The notes beneath the pieces are model-generated. The model made no database searches. It was not told the origin of the DNA and saw only the letters and a list, made by a program, of their open reading frames with translations. A DNA stretch of 64,000 bases from Drosophila miranda (lineage: Eukaryota > Arthropoda > Insecta > Diptera > Drosophilidae): positions 744,001 to 808,000 of the forward strand of contig NW_022881614.1 in assembly GCF_003369915.1 (NCBI RefSeq), in the 5' to 3' direction. Each line of letters starts with the position of its first letter. Position 1 is the stretch's first letter. Position numbers and translations under genes: made by a program. Below are positions 48,588 through 57,622 of the stretch, one piece after another.

Positions 48588-49191
48588 TCACCAGTCGTCG
48601 CGCGGCAGTCGGTACGTCGTGTTGTCGCTCCGCACTATGTGGATGCCTGCCCCATAGTAGGGTATGACGTAGGCGGATCCGTCGGCGGGCCCCACCACCT
48701 GCAGGGCGATGAGGACGATGTCGATCAGCTGGCCCAGGAACATACCGCCCAGCGTACAGAACTTGAGCAGGCCGATACCCGGGTATCCCAGGTAGAAGCG
48801 GTCCACGCCGAACATCCCGAGGAACACTGACAGCAGTAGTGTGGTGTCCAAATGGTAGCCATTCCTGTGGAGCAAAAGAGGTACATATATGTCAGTAATG
48901 GGTCTGTGTGGGCAAGTCAAACACTAACGTCCACTTGCAGGGCACCTCCCGCGTGAAGGTCGCGTTGCCCGTTTCCGTGCAGTTGATTTCGTCGGCGGCA
49001 ATGCACCACACCCGTGCTCGGCTTTCCTTGGTACAGCTGCGCAGTTGCTGAGTCTTGGTATCGATGTGATTCTTGGCAGGATCGGGACACATGAACTGGC
49101 CCATCATCTGCAGTTCGTTGCAGTCGACATTGACGTGGTCTGATTTCGTCGTTAAGAAGAGCAGGAGCAGCGGGACAGCGCACCAGTACAT
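48588..49191 (-). CDS. TM2 domain protein of the TM2D1 type
   Basis: TM2D proteins are small membrane proteins with a signal peptide, an extracellular region and two membrane segments joined by a short loop. In Drosophila the family (almondex and relatives) affects Notch signalling. Exons 48929-49191 and 48588-48864 (introns GT-AG, 64 bp) join in phase to give 179 residues. Seen: signal peptide MYWCAVPLLLLFLTTKS, a cysteine-bearing ectodomain (CNELQMMGQFMC, VWCIAADEINC, VPCKWT), then the TM2 domain with TTLLLSVFLGMFG, the diagnostic DRF motif in GVDRFYLGYPGIG, and a second segment around LIDIVLIALQVVG. The ending GPADGSAYVIPYYG is typical of TM2D1. No stop, frameshift or splice defect is visible, in contrast to its neighbours. 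I believe the fly orthologue is CG10795 but give no symbol. Confidence 0.85.
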
Positions 49192-49556
49192 TTGTGGCTT
49201 TGGCTGAGTTTGGCGTGTGTCTTCGTTGGTCTGGTACTTGGTGTTCTTGGAGATGTTATTGTCTTAGCAGTGTTGCGATTGCAGTTTGCGCTTTCACACG
49301 ATTCGTTTTGTTTCGATGTTGATTTTTGTTGGGCAGGCAGGCACCAGTGTTGTTGTTTAGACTCATTGCCATTTGGATTAGAGAGTGACCGTGCACTCGT
49401 GAGCGAGGTGCGACAAATGGGCTGTTAAGTGCACATTCAGCTTACAGTGATTGGTGTGCACCAAATGTGCTGTTAGGCGCAAAGCTGTTATTTCGAAATC
49501 AAACAAATTTTTTTTATTGTTTTAGTAACGTTAAATCATTGAAACAGGCCCGCCTG

Positions 49557-49562
49557 TTTATT
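49557..49562 (-). terminator. Polyadenylation signal of eEFSec
   Basis: AATAAA on the minus strand (TTTATT as written) lies about 16 nt after the eEFSec stop codon. It gives a very short 3' UTR, as is common for compact fly genes. Confidence 0.55.
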
Positions 49563-49577
49563 GAAAACATACTTATT

Positions 49578-51090
49578 TCAATTTAACAGCACCTGCAAGT
49601 CCCTGAATTTTTCTATCGTCGAGTCCGAAAGAGCTTCTCGGAACACAATGCAGACCTTGGCGGTCTGTCCGAAGGGTCGCTCTATGCAGCCCCTCTCTCC
49701 GGTGGACAGCTCGATCCACTTGCCCACGTACATGTCCCGGTTGGCCTCCTTCTTGAACAGGTTCTGGACAATCACCTCATTCGCGTTGACCACCCGCTGG
49801 ATGCTTGCCACTTTCTTCTTCCGCTTGAAGACGCGTAGTTTGGGCAGGACGACTTGGGCGTAGTTGGTGTCCTGCGTCTGCCAGGCGATGTGGCCCCAGA
49901 AGGCCAAACGGCAGCTGTTACTATGGGCGTCAATGTCCAGCTTGGAAGCAATCAAAGTAGTACCCAACGTGGTCAGGACAGGGCTTTCGAACTGCAAGAG
50001 GGCAAACACGACACCGTAGGCCGACATCTCCGCTGGAAGCAGCTCCTCCACATACTCATACTCCCTGCCGAGATCGAATTCGGGCGATCGGACTTTCTTG
50101 TCTTGGAACAAGGTTATATTGGCCATTACGGTGTCATGGCCGACGGTAATGTGGAGCTTGCTTTTTGACCTGATGACGTGTTTGTAGTAGCGGATCGGTC
50201 TCAGGTGCAGGCATACGGCAAACACGAGCTTTAGGTAGCCCGGCTCTGCAATCACACCGCGCTCCAGCAGCTTGGCATTGAACTGGGTGACACAGAGGCC
50301 GAGCCGATCACCCATGGAGGCGCTGCTCACGTTCTCTCGGAATATCTGCATGGACTTCACCTTCCGCTTCGCGCCCAGAGCCGGCAGCTCCACTGTATCG
50401 TTGACCTGTACGCTCCCCTGGATCAGTGTGCCGGTGCAGACTGTGCCTTGGCCCTTGATCCCAAAGCAGTGATCAACGTACATCAAGAGTGGATCGCTCA
50501 CATTCCGCTGCGGTTGAAAATATGCATCACTCAGGCCGGCACGCAGCTCGGGAATGTAGATTCCCTCAAGGGCAGAAACTGCATACATGGGAACTTCGCT
50601 GCCGAAACTTGTGGCCGCCAGAGTATTGACCAGACGCGCGCGTAGCTTCTCCAGCTTTATTTCCCTCTGAGCGGTCGCGAAGGCGTCGATTTTGTTGATG
50701 ATCACAATTAGCTTCTTCTGCAGCAGCTCCCCTATGACTAGGCACTCGGCTGTCTGCGTCTGAATCCCCTTCTGGGCATCTACCACGAGCAGCATTAGAT
50801 CAATGATCTGGGCACCTGTAGAGCGTCATTGATTTACACAAAGTTGCACATGGATGCATGGATGCCTCCTACCTCCTATGATGGTGCGTATGAGACTCGC
50901 ATGGCCGGGGCAGTCGACAAGCATCGACGAGCAGGCCGCTGAAACCCAAGTCCAAGGTAATGCCCCGATCAACGGTCTGGGGATTCTTATCGAAGGCTGC
51001 TGTGCTCGAGATGGAGCTCAGAGCTCGGGACAAAGTGGTCTTCCCGCTGTCCACGTGCCCGAGCAGACCAACATTGAAGTTTTTCGACAT
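49578..51090 (-). pseudogene. eEFSec: Selenocysteine-specific elongation factor (eEFSec), G domain broken
   Basis: eEFSec is the EF-Tu-like GTPase that brings Sec-tRNA to recoded UGA codons. Exon 1 (50873-51090) starts MSKNFNVGLLGHVDSGKT (G1 P-loop) and carries the switch I segment DRGITLDLGFSGLLVDA. Exon 2 (49578-50815) carries AQIIDLMLLVVDAQKG, the G4 motif NKID, G5 SALEG, beta-barrel domains 2 and 3 and the eEFSec-specific domain 4. The intron is 50816-50872 (57 bp). Between GLLVDA and the G3 block VDCPGHASLIRTIIG (about 50935-50942) a loop of roughly a dozen residues expected in the family is missing, and the frame changes. Normal translation would run out of frame after residue 53 or so. 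The rest of the gene is uninterrupted, so the deletion looks recent. It is divergent from the acyl-CoA oxidase gene, with 480 bp between start codons. Confidence 0.85.
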
Positions 51091-51571
51091 TTTTCACTGG
51101 CTAGCGAACATTATAAACATGCTATAGGGACGGTAGAGTATCGATAACAGAAAATAGAAAATAGAAAATATAAGGGTAAATATTGCATATATGTATGTAC
51201 ATATGTACATAGAAGTGATTCTATGTTAAGTTAACAGCTGATTTTCAAACCACAATAGAATTACAGCAAATTTGCTTATCTGGAACAATTATAGTTATAC
51301 GAGGTCGCGCTAACAATGCTGATAGGCTTAAGTGGCAGTTGGTGTAGATTTGCAAGACATCTTTTGCACGTATGGGTGCCGTTGTCTCTACTTTTGTGCC
51401 CGCACACATGCACAATCCGAAGTCGAAAGAGCAAACGTGCAAAGTTTCTTGCTGGCTTGCTCTTAATAAAAGTGAAATCGTTGAGCGGTGGCCCCCATTT
51501 AGCCGGAACAACTAGAAGCAGCAACAAGTGGCGATCGATTTTCTTCTCGTAGCGCATTCAAACAAAAGAAA
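51091..51571. promoter_or_regulatory. Divergent promoter region of eEFSec and the acyl-CoA oxidase gene
   Basis: These 481 bp separate two head-to-head start codons, so both promoters must lie here. A GTTATCGATA-like sequence at about 51138-51148 (TAGAGTATCGATAAC) resembles the DRE/BEAF-type element TATCGATA common at housekeeping fly promoters, and it sits about 50 bp upstream of the eEFSec start. No TATA box is evident. Function is inferred from position and motif. Confidence 0.45.
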
Positions 51572-52580
51572 ATGGCACCATCTGTAATCCCAACTAGCGT
51601 AAATCCCGATATCCAGAAGGAGCGCGATGCGGCCAGCTTCAGCAGCGAAGAGTTCGCAGCCTGGTGGTCAGGTGGCGAGGAAAAGCTAAAGTTCAACCGG
51701 GACGTGCGTACGTAACAAAAACTTGCACCTACTTTTGCTAATCTTTCGGAGCCAACAAACTCAATTACCTTCGCGTGAAAATCATTCTGACTGTGCTATA
51801 TTGGTTTTGGCTTTGCAGGAGAATACCTGCAAAAGGATATGGATGTAGAGGAGGTGCAACAGTTGCACAACAAGTCGCACGAGGAGATCTACGAGGCTTC
51901 CAGCAAGTGGGCCATTCTGGCGGCCAAGAAGCTGCAGCGGCTGCAGAAGGAGCGTAATCCCGGGGGAAACGACTACTGGCCGTAAGTGGATCTGCTAGAT
52001 GTGTCTTAACCGATGATAATTAATTGGTTTTCTCAGTACACTTTATGACAACCAGGTCATGTGGGGCCTGATTCCAGGTGGCAATCCCTTCGGTGTGATG
52101 TACGTGATGCTTGTAAAGGCACTGCAGGCTCAGTGCACCACCGAACAGTACGAGGAGTTCGGCAAGCGGATAGAGAACTTTGAGGTCTGCGGAACGTATG
52201 CCCAGACAGAGCTGGGGCATGGCACGTACCTTCGCGGACTTGAGACCCGGGCTGATTTTGATCAGAATACGGACGAGTTTGTGCTGAACACTCCCAAGAT
52301 ATCCGCCTACAAGTGGTGGCCTGGAGGCTGTAAGTGCAATCAACTGTACGTTTTTCCAATAATATGTAACCAAGATTTTCCCACAGTGGGGCACAGCTCC
52401 AACCACTGCATGTTGATGGCTCAGCTGTACATTGACAATAAGCCAAAGGGTCCACACATGTTCTATGTTCAGGTGCGCGACGATGAGTCGCACGAGCCTC
52501 TTCCCGGCATCCACATCGGTGACATCGGCAAGAAGATGGGCTTCATTGGCGTTAACAACGGGTTCCTGTGCCTGAAGAAC

Positions 52581-52658
52581 GTTAAGTGATTGTCAGAGGA
52601 GCGCAATCAAGTAGGACAGGGGTTTACTGACTTGGCGGCAGCAAACTGCATAGCATGC
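52581..52658. repeat. 78-bp perfect inverted repeat, left arm (inserted copy)
   Basis: This is identical over 78 bp to the reverse complement of 53264-53341. It begins at GTTAAG and ends at GCATGC. It replaces coding sequence of the oxidase, whereas the right arm is native (exon end plus intron). Confidence 0.95.
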
Positions 52659-53263
52659 TGGCGATTGGCGCCACCATCGCCACTCGCTATTCAGCCGTGC
52701 GCCGACAGAGTCCCATCAATCCCAAGTGAGACCCATGCAGCTCTGCAGTTGAACGTTTGGAGTAATTTTGTCTTTTCTGGCAGGGAGCCAGAGCCACAGA
52801 TTATGGACCACGTGACGCAGCAAATGAAGCTGTTTCCGGAGATAGCGACCAGCGTGGCCTACCGCCTGGCCAGCGCGCACCTCTGGAACCTGTACGACAT
52901 TACCTTGGGCGACATATCCAACGGAAAGTATGAGCGTCTCCCGGAGCTGCACTCTCTGTCCTGTGCCTTAAAAGTGAACTGCTCTTCGGACTCGACCATC
53001 GGCGTTGAGAGGCTGCGCCTGGCCTGCGGAAGTCATGGCTATCTCAGCTCCTCCAATATGTGCCACGTCTACGTGAATGCCACGGCAGCTTGCACCTCTG
53101 AAGGCGCGAACACAGTTCTGCTCCTGCAGATTGGCCGCTTTCTGATGAAGTCGTGGCGCGCGGCGTTGAGTGGAGCTCCCCTAGCACCCACCGTTAGGTA
53201 CTTGGCTGAGGTGCAAAAGAAGCCCGAATTTGGTTCGTGGACCGGCACCTGGGAGAACATGGT

Positions 53264-53341
53264 GCATGCTATGCAGTTTGCTGCCGCCAAGTCAGTAAAC
53301 CCCTGTCCTACTTGATTGCGCTCCTCTGACAATCACTTAAC
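53264..53341. repeat. 78-bp perfect inverted repeat, right arm (source)
   Basis: Native position: the last 27 bp of an oxidase exon (encoding HAMQFAAA) plus most of the following intron. It served as template for the copy at 52581-52658. Confidence 0.95.
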
Positions 53342-54964
53342 TTACAGAAAGACCGCCTTGGCTTTCAAGAGCCTGTCTAATCGTCTGTCCAGAGGTGAAA
53401 CTGAGGAGACAGCAGCCAACCACACGGGAATCGAGCTCGCACAGTCAGCTGAGGTTAGTTTGCTGACATAGTTTGGACTTTGACCCACTCTGAACTTGAT
53501 TCTTTAATCATATGATTCGCAGCTACATGGCCGTTTTCTCCTCATTTGCCGACGAGGTAACAGGTCCCAAGGCAAAGACCCGCTCAGCTGCGCTGAACCG
53601 AGTCCTGGAGAACCTATTGGAACTTTACGTGGTCAAGGAGTCGCTCAATCACATGGCCAACTTTCTTCGAGTAAGTTAGCCCACATAGAATGATCGCTAA
53701 AACACTGACTATTTTGATAAATTAACTTATGCAGTTCATCAATTTGACGGACACGGATCTGACCCGGCTGCAGGACCGCTTGGAAACGGTGCTGACCAAG
53801 CTCCATCCCGATGCTGCGGCCATTGTGGATGGCTTCGACTTTAGCGATGTGCAACTTAACTCCACGCTGGGCTCCTTCGACGGCAACGCCTACGAGAGAA
53901 TTTTCGATGCGGCCATGAAGAATCCCATGAACCAGAAGTCGGTTCCAAAGTCCTTCCACGAGCATCTTAAGCCCTTCATGAAGTCCAATATCTAGTACCA
54001 GTGCAATCTAAATATGTATATGTTTATGACTCTTATAAGTGTGTGATCAAAATATCTTTTTTGTATTGTTAGTTCTCTTTTTTAATTTCAATGGGTATCC
54101 ACAAGATTTACTTTTACTTGGAACAGCATTTGAACATCTTAAAATAGCTTTTGTCTATCTCTTGTAATATGCAGATTGCACACCATCTGGTGGCCCCCAC
54201 CGATATGTTCAGCTCCAAGATGGGAGCTCTTCAATTGGTACTTGCCACCACTAAGGGGCATATCTGATGGACTGACAATGGACTACAGAAAATGTAACGT
54301 GCTATATATTTATTATCACATTTAGTGCAAGTTTTACTTGCAGTCTATAGATTACAGTGAACAAAAATTAACTTTTTGTGTGCTAAAACTGGTTTTTGGT
54401 CTTGGAGAGGAAGCACTCCATTTCTTTCAATGAAACTAAGACTGAATCCAATCCAGTGGGGGCTTCATTTGCAGGAGGAGCTATTGAAGCTATTGCAGCA
54501 CCGACGTATAATGCCTCCTGGTTTCTGGATTTTTCTGACACTGCAACAGCAAGTTCAGTAACTGCTGGAGCCATTATTTCTGAAGCTTTTTCAACAGAAG
54601 ACTTCGGGTTAAAGATTTCTGCTGCACATGCTGTCGCTCCTCACGACTTCTTTCTACTGCTGCTGGTGTACTAGCTGATGAGGGATCTACGCTTTCCTTC
54701 TTACAACAGGAGGTTCCTGCTTTATGTGTTCTGCTGCTACTGGACGAGTCGCTGCGGGATCTACGCTTTCCGTCTTTATGTGTTGCCCTTTCACAACAGG
54801 TGGTTCCTGCTTTATGTGCTCTGCTGCTCCTGCGATCTCCTCCTGGCTGCTTTGGGACTCTTTGTACTCGATTGGTCCTTGGGCACGACGTCGTAGCACC
54901 TTACGTTCAATATGAAATTTGGCGCTTTCCAGAGCCTTACGCTTCCTGCATAAAAATAGTGTAC

Positions 54965-54967
<3 letters not shown>

Positions 54968-55001
<34 letters not shown>

Positions 55002-56888
55002 TAAGCGTTGAATCCGTACATTGCATATAACGTATCTTAACATCACTGGTAAATAATATTGGGGTAGCCAAACCTAATGCTAAATGCGAGAGGACTTACA
55101 AAAAATATAATATTATAATATTGGGAGGGAAACTTAGAGTTGGCCAATAGTTTTGGCAAAACCCAATCTCTTCAACCGCCTCAAAGGCCTGGCAGGTAGT
55201 AATCGTCTGGCGAGCATACTATGGTGTCTAATTAGCCTGTCACTGTATCTGCTGGTGTGCCTTCCAATCTGCTCCTCTACTGTATGCAGATTCAAATCCC
55301 GATGTAGGGTGGAGCCGCGCACGTACCAAGGGCAGTTCGTTATTTGCCTCATGGCGCGATTCTGCAAGACCTGTATCCGTTTATAGTTCGATTTGGCAGC
55401 TATACCCCAAATCTGCACACCGTAGAGCCAGATCGGGGCTACACAGTGTACATAAACTGCTCTTTTGGCTCTCAGTGACATGGTGCTTCTTCTGTTAATC
55501 AGCCACCGCAATTGCTGCATTCTTTGCCCACATTTACGAGCCGTAGCTTTCAAGTGTGGACCAAAAGTAAGACGCTTATCAAGGGTGATACCGAGATACT
55601 TTGCTTGCTCTGGTTGGTCCAAAGTTAAGCCTTCAAACTTTATGGGTGGGGTGTGGTCTATGAGCGCTTTCAGGGTGAAGCATGGATTGGTGGTCTTCAG
55701 TGGGTTGACTTTTAAATTCCATCTTTTGCACCAAGCTGCCAAAGAGTAGAGGTACTCTTGGAGACCATCTGCTGCCTCAAGGCGGCACTTGGAGCTGTAG
55801 AGCAGTGCTATATCGTCCGCGTAGGTAGCAAGCAGAGCCTTACGGGGGGCCTCCATATGTTGCTCGCTTGGGGAGGGTAGATCTGCAGTATAGATAGAGT
55901 AAAGCAGCGGGCCAAGGACGCTGCCCTGTGGAGCTCCAGCTCTCATTTGGCAAGGTGTTGAATGTGTGTTCCTGAACCTGGCCATAAACTGACGTCCTTC
56001 CAAGTATGATCGTAGGACACCGTAGTATGGTGCTGGGAACAGTTTTTTAATTTTGCTCAGTAGGCCGATATGCCAAACTCTATCGAAGGCTTGCTGCATA
56101 TCAATGAAGACTGCATTGCAGTATTCTAGATCATCATAGGCCTGTAGGATGTGTCCTGCCAATCTGTGGACTTGCTCCACTGGGCCGTCGACCTCCCGAA
56201 AGCCAAACTGGTGATCCGGCAAGATACGGCATTCCTTGATTATACTACTAAGACGATTGGCAAGAAGCCTCTCCCATACCTTAGATAAGGAAGACAAAAG
56301 ACTTATTGGCCGATACGACTCAGGGTCGTCCTCCGGTTTTCCAGGCTTATGGATCATCAGGATTGTTGCTATCTTCCACTGCTTAGGGAAAAACTGCATC
56401 CTTAACATGGCGCTAAAAATGAGCACTATGTAGAGTATCGCCCGAGTAGGCAATGCTTTCAGTGTGGAATTGCACACTCTGTCAATGCCAGGAGCCTTCT
56501 TCCTCGGTAGGGACTTGATGACTTCAACAATCCCCTCAGCCCTGGCTGGTTTAATGGGTAAGGCCATTTGTAGAGGTGTTTGCAGACTATCTTTTGTCTC
56601 TTTGTACTGCGCCTCCGTGGCGAATTGGTAATGGGTGAACCTGTCCCCTAAATGATGTGCAAACGAATTGGCCTGCTCTTCTTCGTTTCTAGCAAGTTCA
56701 CCGTTGGGACACCGGATGGGAATCTGTCTGAACGGTTGTCTCTTAAGAGACTTAGTGGTCTTCCAAAGCGAATATCCAGCATCCACGGTGTAATCCATGG
56801 AAGCAAGCTTTTGTTCAAAGAAGTTGCTTCGAAGTTCTCTCAGGAGTGTATGACTGAACTCCGAACCGAACTGAGCTAAATTCGTAGG
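54968..56888 (-). mobile_element. Jockey-clade LINE, 5'-truncated, in an intron
   Basis: On the minus strand the insert starts just inside the intron donor of the host gene (near 56888) and ends with a 32-bp A tail (T run 54968-54999). Its RT ORF is uninterrupted for 554 codons. It has no RNase H and no C-terminal zinc finger, as in the jockey clade. The intact frame and long pure tail indicate recent insertion. It lies in the same orientation as the host gene. Confidence 0.85.
55134..56798 (-). CDS. Reverse transcriptase of the jockey-clade LINE (ORF2 C-terminal part)
   Basis: 554 residues: KPGKPEDDPESYRPISLLSS (RT blocks 1-2), FIDMQQAFDRVWH (block with catalytic Asp), AGAPQGSVLGPLLYSIYTADLP, ATYADDIALL with the YADD active site, and KYLGITLDKRLTFGPHLK. 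The frame is open a further 60 residues or so upstream to the truncation; the endonuclease domain is absent. It would make cDNA by target-primed reverse transcription if complete. Confidence 0.85.
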   Translation of the reverse strand: MDYTVDAGYSLWKTTKSLKRQPFRQIPIRCPNGELARNEEEQANSFAHHLGDRFTHYQFATEAQYKETKDSLQTPLQMALPIKPARAEGIVEVIKSLPRKKAPGIDRVCNSTLKALPTRAILYIVLIFSAMLRMQFFPKQWKIATILMIHKPGKPEDDPESYRPISLLSSLSKVWERLLANRLSSIIKECRILPDHQFGFREVDGPVEQVHRLAGHILQAYDDLEYCNAVFIDMQQAFDRVWHIGLLSKIKKLFPAPYYGVLRSYLEGRQFMARFRNTHSTPCQMRAGAPQGSVLGPLLYSIYTADLPSPSEQHMEAPRKALLATYADDIALLYSSKCRLEAADGLQEYLYSLAAWCKRWNLKVNPLKTTNPCFTLKALIDHTPPIKFEGLTLDQPEQAKYLGITLDKRLTFGPHLKATARKCGQRMQQLRWLINRRSTMSLRAKRAVYVHCVAPIWLYGVQIWGIAAKSNYKRIQVLQNRAMRQITNCPWYVRGSTLHRDLNLHTVEEQIGRHTSRYSDRLIRHHSMLARRLLPARPLRRLKRLGFAKTIGQL

Positions 56889-57147
56889 AAACTAACCTGT
56901 TACGTGGACTCAGTTTAGGAGTCACGTTGGAAGATGGAGGTGCTTGGCTGCTTGTAAGGCCAGACACTTTCGGTGCTTCGACATTCCCAGGGACAATTTT
57001 TAAGGAAGAATCCTCATATGCATCTGTAAGCTTCTGATAGATGGCCGAACCTGAGAGCATCTGTTTGTTCGTCGCCTTGAAAGCTTCCATATCAAACAAC
57101 TTTGTGGTGACCGTGCCTGTTAGGGAAAAGAGAACTGCTGCACAAAT

Positions 57148-57622
57148 TGTAGTATGCTCATATTAAATTAAATATAATATACACATTCACTATTTCACTA
57201 TTCATTATTTCGAATACCCACTGTACCGACGGTACTTAAAGAATACACACTGTAACACTTTGTTTCAGTGTTTACGTAACAATAAAGTCCCAGACATTCT
57301 GGGTAATCGTATTACGATTCACTCAAGAATGCCTCGAGCGACCCAAGTGCAGCGTCAGCATGTTCCCATGACTTGACGGCACTAATATACATGCATACAC
57401 ACATATATCTTCTCTCGCGCTCTCGCTGCCAACAGCGCTGAGCATATTCACAAATATACATACTAACATATAATAGATAAGAACTCATAGTTCTGCCGCT
57501 CCGCTGCCGGCGTCACTGGCAGCGCAGCTCCGCGGCTTTTGGCTTATGAAAGCCCAAACAAAATTGTTAAATTGAGAAAACACGAACCAATAAAACAGAT
57601 CGGAGGGTTAACTCCCGTAAGA
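57148..57622 (+). repeat. Long terminal repeat of a 412/mdg1/blood-like retrotransposon
   Basis: It starts TGTAGTATGCTCATATT, the kind of start I associate with the 412/blood lineage, and contains CCCAAGTGCAGCGTCAGCAT. It ends just before the primer-binding site at 57623. The LTR end is inferred from the PBS because no second complete LTR is in the window. It sits in an intron of the unrecognised gene, opposite to its direction. Confidence 0.65.

Larger units (their letters stand above)
51572..53995 (+). pseudogene. Peroxisomal acyl-CoA oxidase (Acox57D type), rearranged
   Basis: Acyl-CoA oxidase is the FAD enzyme of the first step of peroxisomal beta-oxidation (acyl-CoA to trans-2-enoyl-CoA, releasing H2O2). 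Exons: 51572-51707, 51819-51981, 52037-52329, 52387-52580, then a rearranged point, 52659-52725, 52784-53290, 53348-53453, 53523-53670 and 53735-53995. Family signatures are GTYAQTELGHGT, KWWPGGLGHSSNHC, GFIGVNNGFLCLKNVK, ATIATRYSAVRRQSP, GTWENMVHAMQFAAA and the C-terminal VDGFDFSD block. After LKNVK the expected 60 residues or so are gone and replaced by a 78-bp inverted copy of 53264-53341, which brings an immediate TGA (52587-52589). A second break lies at 53523-53540, where the exon is open only in the wrong frame at its start. The C-terminus SNI is not a canonical peroxisome signal. D. melanogaster has tandem copies Acox57D-p and -d; I cannot say which this is. Confidence 0.85.
54383..57116 (-). 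pseudogene. Unrecognised gene with repeated IKQEPPVV motifs, introns invaded by transposons
   Basis: I do not recognise the family. On the minus strand an exon at 56897-57116, preceded by a CTAACAG acceptor, encodes TVTTKLFDMEAFKATNKQML...TPKLSPRNR. A GTTAGT donor follows and the acceptor ATGCAG lies at 54946-54951. The next exon (54945 downward) encodes RKRKALESAKFHIERKVLRRR, a basic, nuclear-signal-like stretch. It then has two copies of AEHIKQEPPVV and one related IKTESVDP, all fitting the sumoylation consensus psi-K-x-E. The frame then changes twice: near 54690 (PPVV to KKESVDPSSAS) and again near 54620. The last frame (to 54383) ends LVSLKEMECFLSKTKNQF. The reading frames are thus broken unless unseen introns exist. 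Upstream exons lie beyond 57116, past the TE array and probably outside the window. A nuclear role is only a guess from composition. Confidence 0.55.

Noticed and set aside
52590-53332. The identical N-terminal peptide MSEERNQVGQGFTD in two opposite frames, taken as a duplicated small protein
   Set aside because: It is produced by the 78-bp inverted repeat, not by a conserved gene.
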